Origin: an uncultured Cloacibacillus sp.
GTDB taxonomy: Bacteria > Synergistota > Synergistia > Synergistales > Synergistaceae
Direction of reading: 5' to 3'
Assembly (NCBI GenBank): GCA_900544635.1
Contig: UQVV01000050.1
Span: 1 to 10,094 of the forward strand
Length of the DNA stretch: 10,094 nucleotides
Part shown: one piece after another, positions 1 through 5,984 of the stretch
How positions within the stretch are numbered: the first letter of the stretch is position 1
Layout: the number at the start of each line of letters is the position of its first letter
The notes under the pieces: model-generated
Seen by the model: only the letters and a program-made list of their open reading frames with translations
The model's database searches: none
Told to the model about the DNA's origin: nothing
Program-made: the position numbers and the translations under genes

Positions 1-614
1 GCGGCTACATCACCTTCTCCGGCGCGCACAGAATCATCGACGCCAACATCACCGGCGTCGACAACCTCGGCAAAATCTCGCACGGCTCCATTTCCGCCGT
101 CTGCATCACGGGCGTCATGCGCTACCTGCTCTTCCTCGCCGTCCTCGGCGTCGTTGTCGGCGGCGCGGTCCTCGACCCCAGCAACCCGCCGGCGTCGGCC
201 TTCCGTATCGGAGCCGGAGAGCTCGGCTACAGAATATTCGGCGTAATCCTCTGGTGCGCCGCCGTCACATCCGTCGTCGGAGCTTCGTACACCTCGATAT
301 CGTTCCTGCGCACGCTCTTCGCGCGCGTCGAAGCGAAGCACCGCTACTGGATAATAGGCTTCATCTGCATCTCGACGGCGATCTTCACGACGATGGGAAA
401 TCCCGTCACGCTGCTCATCTTCGCGGGCTCCGTCAACGGATTGATACTCCCGATATCGCTCGGCGCGATTCTGCTCGCCGCGCATAGGAAGAGCATCATC
501 GGCGAAGGCTACAAGCACCCGATGGTCCTCACGATTCTTGGATGGATCATGGTCGCATTCACGGCCTGGATGGGCGCGAAGTCTTTCACCGGAATAATGA
601 AGCTGTTCGGCTAA
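1..614 (+). CDS. ycsG: NRAMP-family membrane transporter, YcsG-like (5'-truncated)
   Basis: The frame is open from the window edge (first whole codon at 3) to a TAA at 612-614, giving the C-terminal 203 residues of what should be a roughly 400-residue protein. The visible part is a polytopic membrane domain with about five hydrophobic helices (for example around GVMRYLLFLAVLGVVVGG and PVTLLIFAGSVNGLILPISL) and Gly/Ser-rich helix breaks, ending in a short Lys-Leu-Phe-Gly tail. It resembles the YcsG branch of the NRAMP divalent-metal transporter superfamily. The family call rests on this resemblance plus the neighbours: B. subtilis ycsG lies with the same oxoprolinase and ycsI genes. An ATG at 117 sits inside the open frame and is not the start. 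The substrate cannot be judged, because the helices carrying the NRAMP metal-site motifs (TM1 and TM6) lie outside the window. It ends 57 nt before pxpB and is probably in the same operon. Confidence 0.78.
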   Translation, partial: GYITFSGAHRIIDANITGVDNLGKISHGSISAVCITGVMRYLLFLAVLGVVVGGAVLDPSNPPASAFRIGAGELGYRIFGVILWCAAVTSVVGASYTSISFLRTLFARVEAKHRYWIIGFICISTAIFTTMGNPVTLLIFAGSVNGLILPISLGAILLAAHRKSIIGEGYKHPMVLTILGWIMVAFTAWMGAKSFTGIMKLFG

Positions 615-617
615 GTC

Positions 618-626
618 TGTTATAAA
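618..626 (+). promoter_or_regulatory. possible extended -10 promoter before pxpB
   Basis: The 57-nt gap between the transporter stop and pxpB contains TGTTATAAA, a TGn extended -10 with five of six matches to TATAAT. It would start transcription near 633, leaving a leader of about 39 nt. No recognisable -35 lies 16-18 nt upstream, where the sequence is still transporter coding DNA. It could give pxpBCA some expression independent of the upstream gene, or it may simply be an AT-rich spacer. Confidence 0.3.
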
Positions 627-659
627 ATATAGCGGCAAAGTAAAAATCCTACACGCAGA

Positions 660-667
660 GAGGTGAT
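660..667 (+). promoter_or_regulatory. Shine-Dalgarno that sets the TTG start of pxpB
   Basis: GAGGTGAT is an 8-nt match to the complement of the 16S rRNA 3' end, followed by a 4-nt spacer and TTG at 672. The GTG at 663 is in frame but lies inside this ribosome-binding site, so it cannot be the start. The same element with identical spacing precedes yebC. Confidence 0.8.
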
Positions 668-671
668 TGCC

Positions 672-1412
672 TTGGCGATATACATAGACGAACCGAAATA
701 TCTTGCGGCCGGGGAGTCGTGCGTAGTGGTGGAGTTTGCGGACGAGATAAGCCGCGCGGCGAACGACGCGGTGACGGCGCTGACGAAGCACATGAGGTCG
801 CAGAAGCGCGTACCGCTCATGGAGTGCCTGCCCACCTACAGGTCGCTCGCGATTTACTTCGACCCGACGAAGACGACGCGCGAGGCCGTCGTTAAAGAGG
901 CGAAGTCCGCGCCCGCGCCTTCGGCGGAGGGCGGAGAGGCCGGGACGGAGATAGAAATCCCCGTCTGCTACGGCGGCGAGTACGGCCCCGACATAGCGAA
1001 CGTCGCCGAGCACGCGGGCATATCGGAAGAGGAAGTCGTCAAACGCCACAGCGCGAAGGCGTGCCACTGCTACATGATAGGCTTCCTGCCCGGCTTCGCC
1101 TACCTCGGCGGAATGGACGAAAGCATAGCGACGCCGCGCCTCGCAAATCCGCGCACCGTCATCAAGGGCGGCAGCGTCGGCATCGCCGGAAAGCAGACGG
1201 GCATCTATCCGATAGACAGCCCCGGCGGATGGCAGCTCATCGGGCGCACACCGCTGCGCCTCTTCACGCCGGAGGCGGAACGCCCGACGCTCATCGAGGC
1301 GGGCTACGAGGTGCGCTTCGTACCGGTTTCGGAAGAGGAGTATAAAAAAATCGAAGCGGAAGTCGCTGCGGGCACGTACAAGCCCGTTCTGAAAGGAGCT
1401 GACGCGCAATGA
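672..1412 (+). CDS. pxpB: 5-oxoprolinase subunit PxpB (KipI family)
   Basis: This 246-residue protein is one of three subunits of the cytoplasmic prokaryotic 5-oxoprolinase, which uses ATP to open 5-oxo-L-proline (pyroglutamate) to L-glutamate. The N-terminal ~75 residues form the KipI N-domain. A Gly/Ala/Pro-rich linker at about 80-95 leads into the cyclophilin-like C-terminal domain. Diagnostic family segments are GFLPGFAYLGGM, the NPRTVIKGGSVGIAGKQTG stretch, and SPGGWQLIGRTPL. Length is slightly above the usual 220-240. The TTG at 672 is chosen because the Shine-Dalgarno at 660-667 covers the upstream GTG. The stop overlaps the pxpC start (ATGA), which implies translational coupling of subunits B and C. 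The homologue KipI in B. subtilis was first described as an inhibitor of the sporulation kinase KinA. Adjacent pxpC and pxpA make the oxoprolinase role far more likely here. Confidence 0.93.
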   Translation: MAIYIDEPKYLAAGESCVVVEFADEISRAANDAVTALTKHMRSQKRVPLMECLPTYRSLAIYFDPTKTTREAVVKEAKSAPAPSAEGGEAGTEIEIPVCYGGEYGPDIANVAEHAGISEEEVVKRHSAKACHCYMIGFLPGFAYLGGMDESIATPRLANPRTVIKGGSVGIAGKQTGIYPIDSPGGWQLIGRTPLRLFTPEAERPTLIEAGYEVRFVPVSEEEYKKIEAEVAAGTYKPVLKGADAQ

Positions 1413-2473
1413 CCGAGCTTAAAGTCAGACGTGCCGGAATGCTTACCTCGGTGCAGGACCTCGGGCGCTGGGGCTTCCAGTCGAGCGGCGTCCCCGTCGC
1501 GGGAGCGATGGACCTTCCGGCGCTGCGCCTCGGCAACGCGATGCTCGGCAACCCCGAGGGGGCGGCGGCGCTCGAAGTGACGCTGCTCGGCCCGGAGCTA
1601 GAGGTCTGCGGCTGCGGAGCGGCGGTTTTCGCGGGGGGCGACCTCGGCTTCTCGGTCAACGGGCGGCCCGTAGGCTCGTGGCGCGTCGTCGAACTGAAGG
1701 ACGGGGACGTGATTTCCTTCACCGGGCCGAAGAGCGGCTGCCGCGGCAATCTCTGCTTCGCGGGCGGCGTCGATGTGCCGCTCGTGATGAACAGCCGCTC
1801 GACATACATGCGGGCCAAGATAGGCGGTTTCGAGGGACGCGCGCTGAAAAACGGCGACGTCGTAAAGATCGGCGAGCCTTCGCCGCTCTGGAAAAGACTC
1901 GACGGTTTTACGCTCCCGCCCGAGCTCAACCCCGCGCTTCCGCCCGACGCGCCGCTGTCGCTGATGACGGGGCTTCAGGAGGATATGTTCACGGAGGAGG
2001 GCAAATCGACGCTCTTCTCGTCAGAATACACGATAACCTCCGATTCGGACAGAATGGGCTGCCGCCTCGAAGGCGACAAAATAGCGCACAGCGGCAAAAG
2101 CGGAGACATCGTCTCCGACGCAATTCCGCTCGGCGCGGTGCAGGTGCCGTCTCACGGCATGCCGATAGTGATGCTCGCCGACCGACAGACGACGGGCGGA
2201 TACACAAAGATAGGCGTCCTCACGCCGCTCTCTATAGAGGCGCTCGTCCAGAAAATGCCGGGTACGGCGGTGCGCTTCATCAAAGCGTCGCCGGACGACG
2301 GGACGGCGGAGCAGATGAAAATCGCCGACGCCGTCCGCCGAGTGCACGAGCTGCGCTGCACCTACGTCTCGCGTCCGCGAGCGGCGCAGATGTCGGGAGG
2401 CCTCGCGTCGACGCGCCTCCGCCTCACAATCGACGGCAGAGAGTATGACGTAACCTGCGAAGAAATAAAATAG
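1409..2473 (+). CDS. pxpC: 5-oxoprolinase subunit PxpC (KipA / biotin-dependent carboxyltransferase-like family)
   Basis: This 354-residue protein is the partner of PxpB in the 5-oxoprolinase complex. Its cyclophilin-like fold is shared with the C-terminal parts of urea amidolyase, so such genes are often mislabelled 'allophanate hydrolase subunit 2'. Family hallmarks include AGMLTSVQDLGRWGF near residue 9, VAGAMDLPALRLGNAMLGN around 30-48, GGVDVP with STYMRAKIGGFEGR around 117-143, and the C-terminal DRMGCRLEG and VQVPSHGMPIVMLADRQTTG segments. Full length for the family (about 310-360). The ATG overlaps the pxpB stop, with an AAAGGAG ribosome-binding site at 1392-1398. pxpA follows after 14 nt, reproducing the E. 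coli pxpB-pxpC-pxpA order. No internal disruption is visible. Confidence 0.93.
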   Translation: MTELKVRRAGMLTSVQDLGRWGFQSSGVPVAGAMDLPALRLGNAMLGNPEGAAALEVTLLGPELEVCGCGAAVFAGGDLGFSVNGRPVGSWRVVELKDGDVISFTGPKSGCRGNLCFAGGVDVPLVMNSRSTYMRAKIGGFEGRALKNGDVVKIGEPSPLWKRLDGFTLPPELNPALPPDAPLSLMTGLQEDMFTEEGKSTLFSSEYTITSDSDRMGCRLEGDKIAHSGKSGDIVSDAIPLGAVQVPSHGMPIVMLADRQTTGGYTKIGVLTPLSIEALVQKMPGTAVRFIKASPDDGTAEQMKIADAVRRVHELRCTYVSRPRAAQMSGGLASTRLRLTIDGREYDVTCEEIK

Positions 2474-2487
2474 GGGAGGGGTTCATA

Positions 2488-3261
2488 ATGTACAAGATAG
2501 ACCTGAACAGCGACATCGGCGAAAGCTTCGGGGCCTATAAGCTCGGAGACGACGCGGCGGTGATGGAGGCCGTGACCTCGGCGAACGTAGCCTGCGGCTT
2601 CCATGCGGGAGACCCGCTCGTAATGAAGAAAACTCTCGAAAACTGCGCGAAAAAGGGCGTGGCGGCGGGCGCGCACCCCGGCTATCCGGACCTTGTCGGA
2701 TTCGGGCGCAGAAACATGAAATGCACTCCCGACGAGGAATACGCCGACTGCCTGTACCAGATAGGCGCTTTGCAGGCTTTCTGCCGCGCGAACGGAATGA
2801 CGCTCCAGCATGTAAAGCCGCACGGCGCGATGTACAACCAGGCCGCGAAGGACCCGGCGCTCGCCGCCGCGATAGCGCGCGCCGTCCGCGACGCCGGCGA
2901 GGGAATAATCCTCATGGGACTCGCGAACTCGGAATTTGAGAAGGCCGCCAAAGAGCTCGGAGTGCCGTTCGCGGCGGAGGCGTTCGCCGACAGGGGCTAC
3001 ATGCCCGACGGTTCGCTCGTCCCGCGCTCGCAGCCCGGCGCCGTCATTCACGACCCGGCGAAGGCGGCGGAGCGCGTAGTCAGAATGGTGACGGAAGGCA
3101 CCGTCGAGGCCGTCGACGGCACGATCATCAATTTCCGTCCCGACTCGATATGTATGCACGGAGACACGCCCGAAGCCGTCGAAATGGCGAAGGCTGTCCG
3201 CTCCGCCCTCGAAGCGGCCGGAGTTAAAGTAACTAATCTGAAGGAGGTTGTACTGGGATGA
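2488..3261 (+). CDS. pxpA: 5-oxoprolinase subunit PxpA (LamB/YcsF family)
   Basis: This 257-residue protein is the LamB/YcsF-family subunit required, with PxpB and PxpC, for ATP-dependent hydrolysis of 5-oxoproline to glutamate. Recognisable blocks in order are IDLNSDIGESFG at the N-terminus, ANVACGFHAGDP near 34-45, GAHPGYPDLVGFGRR near 60-74, VKPHGAMYNQA near 109-119, FADRGYMPDGSLVPR near 166-180, and ICMHGDTPEAV near 218-228. Together they form the conserved Asp/His-rich pocket of this family. Length is normal (about 245-260). A strong GGGAGGGG ribosome-binding site at 2474-2481 sits 6 nt before the ATG. The stop overlaps the next start by ATGA, so the DUF1445 gene is coupled to it. The old label 'lactam utilization protein LamB' comes from Aspergillus and says nothing about lactams here. 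Confidence 0.95.
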   Translation: MYKIDLNSDIGESFGAYKLGDDAAVMEAVTSANVACGFHAGDPLVMKKTLENCAKKGVAAGAHPGYPDLVGFGRRNMKCTPDEEYADCLYQIGALQAFCRANGMTLQHVKPHGAMYNQAAKDPALAAAIARAVRDAGEGIILMGLANSEFEKAAKELGVPFAAEAFADRGYMPDGSLVPRSQPGAVIHDPAKAAERVVRMVTEGTVEAVDGTIINFRPDSICMHGDTPEAVEMAKAVRSALEAAGVKVTNLKEVVLG

Positions 3262-4067
3262 CGCTCCCGTTTGACGTAACGCCGTACCGCGCGACACACC
3301 CGAAAGAAATGCGCCGCATTATACGCGAAGGCGAGTGGACGCACCCGACGTCGGGGCTCTGCCACTGCCACGTGCAGGCGAACATGATAGTCCTGCCGAA
3401 GGACTGGGCCTATGACTTCCTCGTATTCGCGCAGCGCAACCCGAAGCCCTGCCCGATACTCGACGTGACTGAGCCCGGCGACTGGGAGGCGCGCCTCATC
3501 GCGCCCGGCTCCGACGTGCGCACCGACATTCCGAAGTACCGCGTCTGGAAAGACGGCGAGCTGATAGACGAGCCCACGGACGTCGTGAAATACTGGCGCG
3601 ACGACCTCGTCGCCTTCCTCCTCGGCTGCTCCTTCAGCTTCGAAGGCGCGCTGCTCGAGGCCGGAATCCCGATACGCCACATCGACATGAACCGCAACGT
3701 CCCGATGTACGTCACTAACATACAGAACAAACCCGCCGGACGCCTCTCCGGCCCGATGGTCGTCAGCATGCGCCCCGTGCGCCACGACCAGGTGCCGAAG
3801 GCCGTGCTCTCGACGGGACGCTTCCCCGCGGTACACGGCTCTCCGGTACACATCGGCGACCCCGCCGCGATAGGCATCAAAGACGTAAACAAGCCGGACT
3901 TCGGCGACCCCGTCGAGATACGCGAAGGCGAGACGCCCGTCTTCTGGGCATGCGGCGTCACCCCGCAGGCGGTCGTCATGAACGTCAAGCCGCCGTTCGC
4001 GATAACGCACGCTCCGGGGTACATGTTCATCGGAGACCCGAAGGACGTGGACTACGCGGTATTCTAG
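3258..4067 (+). CDS. DUF1445 / YcsI-type putative hydro-lyase (D-glutamate cyclase family)
   Basis: This 269-residue soluble protein has the conserved blocks of the DUF1445 (YcsI) family: CHVQANMIVLPKDWAYDF near 34-51, RNPKPCPILDVTEPGD near 55-70, RDDLVAFLLGCSFSFE near 115-130, NVPMYVTNIQ near 152-161, VVSMRP near 173-178, VHGSPVHIGDPAAIGI near 195-210, and FWACGVTPQAVV near 230-241. Two conserved Cys (GCSF and WACG), several His, and the invariant Arg/Asp residues look like an enzyme site. Bacterial members are usually called 'putative hydro-lyase'. The same domain is the N-terminal part of mammalian D-glutamate cyclase (DGLUCY), which makes 5-oxo-D-proline. An AAGGAGG site at 3241-3247 lies inside the pxpA end and the ATG overlaps the pxpA stop, so the gene is firmly part of the oxoprolinase operon. 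Its exact reaction here is not established. Confidence 0.9.
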   Translation: MTLPFDVTPYRATHPKEMRRIIREGEWTHPTSGLCHCHVQANMIVLPKDWAYDFLVFAQRNPKPCPILDVTEPGDWEARLIAPGSDVRTDIPKYRVWKDGELIDEPTDVVKYWRDDLVAFLLGCSFSFEGALLEAGIPIRHIDMNRNVPMYVTNIQNKPAGRLSGPMVVSMRPVRHDQVPKAVLSTGRFPAVHGSPVHIGDPAAIGIKDVNKPDFGDPVEIREGETPVFWACGVTPQAVVMNVKPPFAITHAPGYMFIGDPKDVDYAVF

Positions 4068-4091
4068 GAAAAACAGCCAAACGCACAAAGC

Positions 4092-4123
4092 GCGGCGCGG
4101 GAGTGTGTCCCGCGCCGCTTTTT
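4092..4123 (+). terminator. Rho-independent terminator of the oxoprolinase operon
   Basis: A perfect 11-bp GC-rich stem (GCGGCGCGGGA at 4092-4102 pairing with TCCCGCGCCGC at 4108-4118) closes a GTGTG loop and is followed at once by five T residues (4119-4123). It lies 24 nt after the YcsI-family stop. The convergent transporter gene on the other strand ends at 4153. In that direction the stem is followed only by GCTTTG, so bidirectional action is possible but weaker. Confidence 0.9.
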
Positions 4124-4152
4124 CGTGCCGTTCCGTAAATTTTGCGCGCGCG

Positions 4153-5010
4153 TCAGCGCTCGCGCGTTGAAATCCAAAGCACGCCGCCGAGCATCAGTGC
4201 CGCGCCCGCGAACTGGCCCAAGCCGAGCCGCTCGCCGAGCGTGACGTAGGCGAAGAGCGCGGAGAAGACCGGCTCGAGCGAAAGCGTAATGCCAGCCGCC
4301 GTAGCGGAGACATGCTGCTGAGAAATAACCTGCATGATGAAGCAGTAAGCCGTGCCCAAGACAACCATGACGGCCATGCTGCTCCAGAAAACGAAGGAAG
4401 TCGGGAGCGTGAAGCCACCCGCTATCAAGCTGGCGGCGGCGGAGTAGAGCCCCATGAAAAGGAACTGCATGACGCCGACCGCTACGGGGTTCAGCCCGCA
4501 GAGAGAGCTTCCCGTGAAGACGATATACGAAGCGTAGCAGACAGCGCAGACGAGACAGAGCAGGTCGCCGCTGTGGAAGCCCATCTCGCCGCCGAGCGTC
4601 AGCAGGCAGATGCCCGCCATAGACATCGCGAGCGCGATGACTGTGTGGACGCTTATCCGCACCTTATAGACGATCCGCAGAATGACCGGCACGAAGACGA
4701 CGGACATGCCGACGATGAAGCCCGCGTTCGTCGCCGTCGTAGATTTGACGCCGAGCACCATCGAAAGACAGGCGACGAACATCAGCGTCCCGAGCTTCGC
4801 CGCGCAGACGAGCTCCCTCTTCTTGAGCGGAGTGATGCTCTTATAAAGAATCGGGAAAGTTATGAGAAACGCGCCGAGAAACCGCAGCGTCAGCAGCGTA
4901 TAGGCGTTCGCGTACTCCTGGCAGATTTTCGAAAGTCCGTACGACGTGCTCCAAAACGCCGCGACCGAGACGAGGCAGAGCGTATATTTATATTTCTCAG
5001 CGAGCTTCAT
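4153..5010 (-). CDS. EamA/DMT-family transporter (ten-helix permease)
   Basis: This 285-residue integral membrane protein belongs to the drug/metabolite transporter superfamily. The hydrophobicity pattern gives about ten helices arranged as two EamA repeats (roughly residues 8-138 and 148-282). Helix 1 carries the family's AFWSTSYGLSK segment. The second repeat ends with the typical LSLEPVFSALFAY-LGERL motif at about 244-262 and a final Gly-rich helix before a short basic tail. EamA proteins commonly export amino acids or other metabolites, but sequence alone does not give the substrate. The start ATG (5008-5010) follows an in-frame stop at 5017-5019. The best ribosome-binding site is a partial GGTGAT 8 nt upstream. 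The gene stands alone between two + strand operons, so its context gives no functional clue beyond its nearness to amino-acid metabolism genes. Confidence 0.9.
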   Translation of the reverse strand: MKLAEKYKYTLCLVSVAAFWSTSYGLSKICQEYANAYTLLTLRFLGAFLITFPILYKSITPLKKRELVCAAKLGTLMFVACLSMVLGVKSTTATNAGFIVGMSVVFVPVILRIVYKVRISVHTVIALAMSMAGICLLTLGGEMGFHSGDLLCLVCAVCYASYIVFTGSSLCGLNPVAVGVMQFLFMGLYSAAASLIAGGFTLPTSFVFWSSMAVMVVLGTAYCFIMQVISQQHVSATAAGITLSLEPVFSALFAYVTLGERLGLGQFAGAALMLGGVLWISTRER

Positions 5011-5030
5011 AATCCATCATCACCGGCGGT

Positions 5031-5036
5031 ATTATA
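5031..5036 (-). promoter_or_regulatory. candidate -10 element for the EamA gene
   Basis: A perfect TATAAT reads on the minus strand 20 nt upstream of the EamA start. It predicts a transcript starting near 5024, leaving only about 14 nt of leader, with the GGTGAT ribosome-binding site right at the 5' end. No convincing TTGACA-like element lies at the expected distance, so this is tentative. Confidence 0.45.
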
Positions 5037-5124
5037 CACCAGCCGCGGCGAAATATGCGGAGGCCGGCCGTCGCTTCGCCTGCGCCCGCGAAGATAAGCG
5101 GCGCACAATTTTCACGCGCGCTAT

Positions 5125-5152
5125 TTTTCAGTAAAAGCATTTGTGTTAAAAT
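5125..5152 (+). promoter_or_regulatory. candidate promoter of the nadE-yebC-ruvCAB operon
   Basis: TAAAAT at 5147-5152 is preceded by a TGT extension (5144-5146), making an extended -10. TTTTCA at 5125-5130 is a four-of-six match to TTGACA with a 16-nt spacer. Transcription would begin near 5159, about 40 nt before the nadE ATG. This is the only good sigma-70-like signal before the seven-gene run. Confidence 0.5.
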
Positions 5153-5184
5153 GTAGTTTGCGAAAAAGTTGGACGCGCTTGAAA

Positions 5185-5190
5185 GAGGGG
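5185..5190 (+). promoter_or_regulatory. ribosome-binding site deciding the nadE start
   Basis: GAGGGG lies 8 nt before the ATG at 5199. An in-frame TTG at 5169 has no comparable site upstream and would begin almost at the predicted transcript start, so the ATG is preferred. Confidence 0.7.
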
Positions 5191-5198
5191 CCTGCATT

Positions 5199-5948
5199 AT
5201 GTCGATATACCGCGATCCTGAGAAAATAGCCGCTTATCTTGAAAGTTGGATAAAAGAGAAATTCGCAGAGGCCGGCGCTTCGCGCGCGGTTCTCGGCATC
5301 AGCGGGGGCATCGACTCGGCGCTTCTCGCCGCGCTGCTCGCGAAGGCGCTCGGCCCTAAGAACGTGACGGGCGTCATGATGCCGTGCCACAGCATGCCGA
5401 TCGACGAGGAGTACGCGGCTCTGCTCGCGGACGCCATAAAGATTAAGCGGGCGAAGGTCGATCTTTCCGCCGTTTACGACGCGGAGGTCGCGGCGCTTGA
5501 GGCCGGAGGCGCGAAACCGGACGGGCTGGCGGCGGCTAACATAAAGCCGCGGCTGCGCATGATTACGCTCTACTCGATAGCGCAGCAGCAGGGCGCGCTC
5601 GTCTGCGGCGGAGGCAACAAGGACGAGATAACGATGGGTTACTTCACGAAGTACGGCGACTCCGGCGTGGACCTTCTGCCGCTCGCGGACCTGCTCAAGG
5701 GCGAGGTCTGGGCCGTCGCGGAATATCTCGGCGTGCCGCGCGAGATAATCGACCGTCCGCCGACTGCGGCTCTCTGGGAAGGGCAGACCGACGAGGCCGA
5801 AATGGGGCTCACCTACAAAGAGCTCGACGCCTACATCGCGACAGGCGATGCGTCGGAGGCGGCGAAGGAGAAAATCGAACGCGCCAACAAACGTTCGGCG
5901 CATAAGAGGCTTTTCCCGCCGATGGCAAAACTGCCCGATAATCTGTAA
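5199..5948 (+). CDS. nadE: NH3-dependent NAD(+) synthetase NadE
   Basis: This 249-residue cytoplasmic enzyme catalyses the last step of NAD biosynthesis: ATP-dependent amidation of deamido-NAD with ammonia. The adenylating N-type ATP pyrophosphatase loop SGGIDS is at residues 35-40. VMMPCHSMPIDEEY follows, then NKDEITMGYFTKYGDSGVDL and a GEVWAVAEYLGVP-EIIDRPPTA-LWEGQTDE segment, both characteristic of short bacterial/archaeal NadE. There is no N-terminal nitrilase (glutaminase) domain, so free ammonia, or a separate glutaminase, is the nitrogen donor. Two family positions look altered: the usual GTxNKxE is GGGNKDE, and PS/PT-ADL is PTAAL. The frame is otherwise intact and of normal length (about 245-275). 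It heads the operon, followed by yebC after 36 nt. Confidence 0.92.
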   Translation: MSIYRDPEKIAAYLESWIKEKFAEAGASRAVLGISGGIDSALLAALLAKALGPKNVTGVMMPCHSMPIDEEYAALLADAIKIKRAKVDLSAVYDAEVAALEAGGAKPDGLAAANIKPRLRMITLYSIAQQQGALVCGGGNKDEITMGYFTKYGDSGVDLLPLADLLKGEVWAVAEYLGVPREIIDRPPTAALWEGQTDEAEMGLTYKELDAYIATGDASEAAKEKIERANKRSAHKRLFPPMAKLPDNL

Positions 5949-5972
5949 GCAAAAAATTTTAAATATATTTAT

Positions 5973-5980
5973 GAGGTGAT
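5973..5980 (+). promoter_or_regulatory. Shine-Dalgarno that sets the TTG start of yebC
   Basis: GAGGTGAT with a 4-nt spacer places the start at TTG 5985, giving the MSGHSHWAGIKHRK N-terminus expected for YebC. The GTG at 5976 is in frame but inside the ribosome-binding site. Sequence and geometry match the pxpB start. Confidence 0.88.
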
Positions 5981-5984
5981 TTTC

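Larger units (their letters stand above)
5011..5198. other. divergent intergenic region between the EamA gene and nadE
   Basis: This 188-bp gap is the longest non-coding stretch in the window and the only divergent junction. It holds a minus-strand TATAAT at 5031-5036, a GC-rich middle with a short inverted repeat (CTTCGC 5074-5079, GCGAAG 5088-5093), and an AT-rich right part with the nadE promoter candidate. No RNA gene, riboswitch fold or credible small ORF was seen. In particular, I could not recognise an NAD-related operator or riboswitch. Confidence 0.6.

Noticed and set aside
663..671. GTG as the pxpB start
   Set aside because: It is part of the Shine-Dalgarno GAGGTGAT. TTG at 672 has correct spacing.
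2362..3297. A 311-codon open frame on the minus strand across pxpA
   Set aside because: It lies antisense to strongly conserved pxpC/pxpA sequence, and its Arg/Val/His-rich translation has no recognisable domain. This is typical of antisense frames in high-GC DNA.
3048..4088. A 346-codon open frame on the minus strand across the DUF1445 gene
   Set aside because: The opposite strand encodes clear DUF1445 motifs. The antisense product is compositionally biased (Arg, Val, Asp, Ala) and unrecognisable.
4144..4166. GC-alternating inverted repeat at the 3' end of the EamA gene as its terminator
   Set aside because: The CGCGCG arms pair, but no T-tract follows on the minus strand. It looks like composition rather than a terminator.
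5074..5093. Inverted repeat CTTCGC/GCGAAG as a defined operator or riboswitch stem
   Set aside because: A six-bp stem in GC-rich DNA is expected by chance. It has no known regulator consensus or conserved riboswitch core.
4312..5097. A 261-codon plus-strand frame opposite the EamA gene
   Set aside because: Its translation is a charged Arg/Asp/Glu/His mix with no domain, while the minus strand encodes a textbook ten-helix transporter.
5169..5198. TTG at 5169 as the nadE start
   Set aside because: No ribosome-binding site precedes it, and it would sit close to the predicted transcript start. ATG 5199 has GAGGGG at the right distance.
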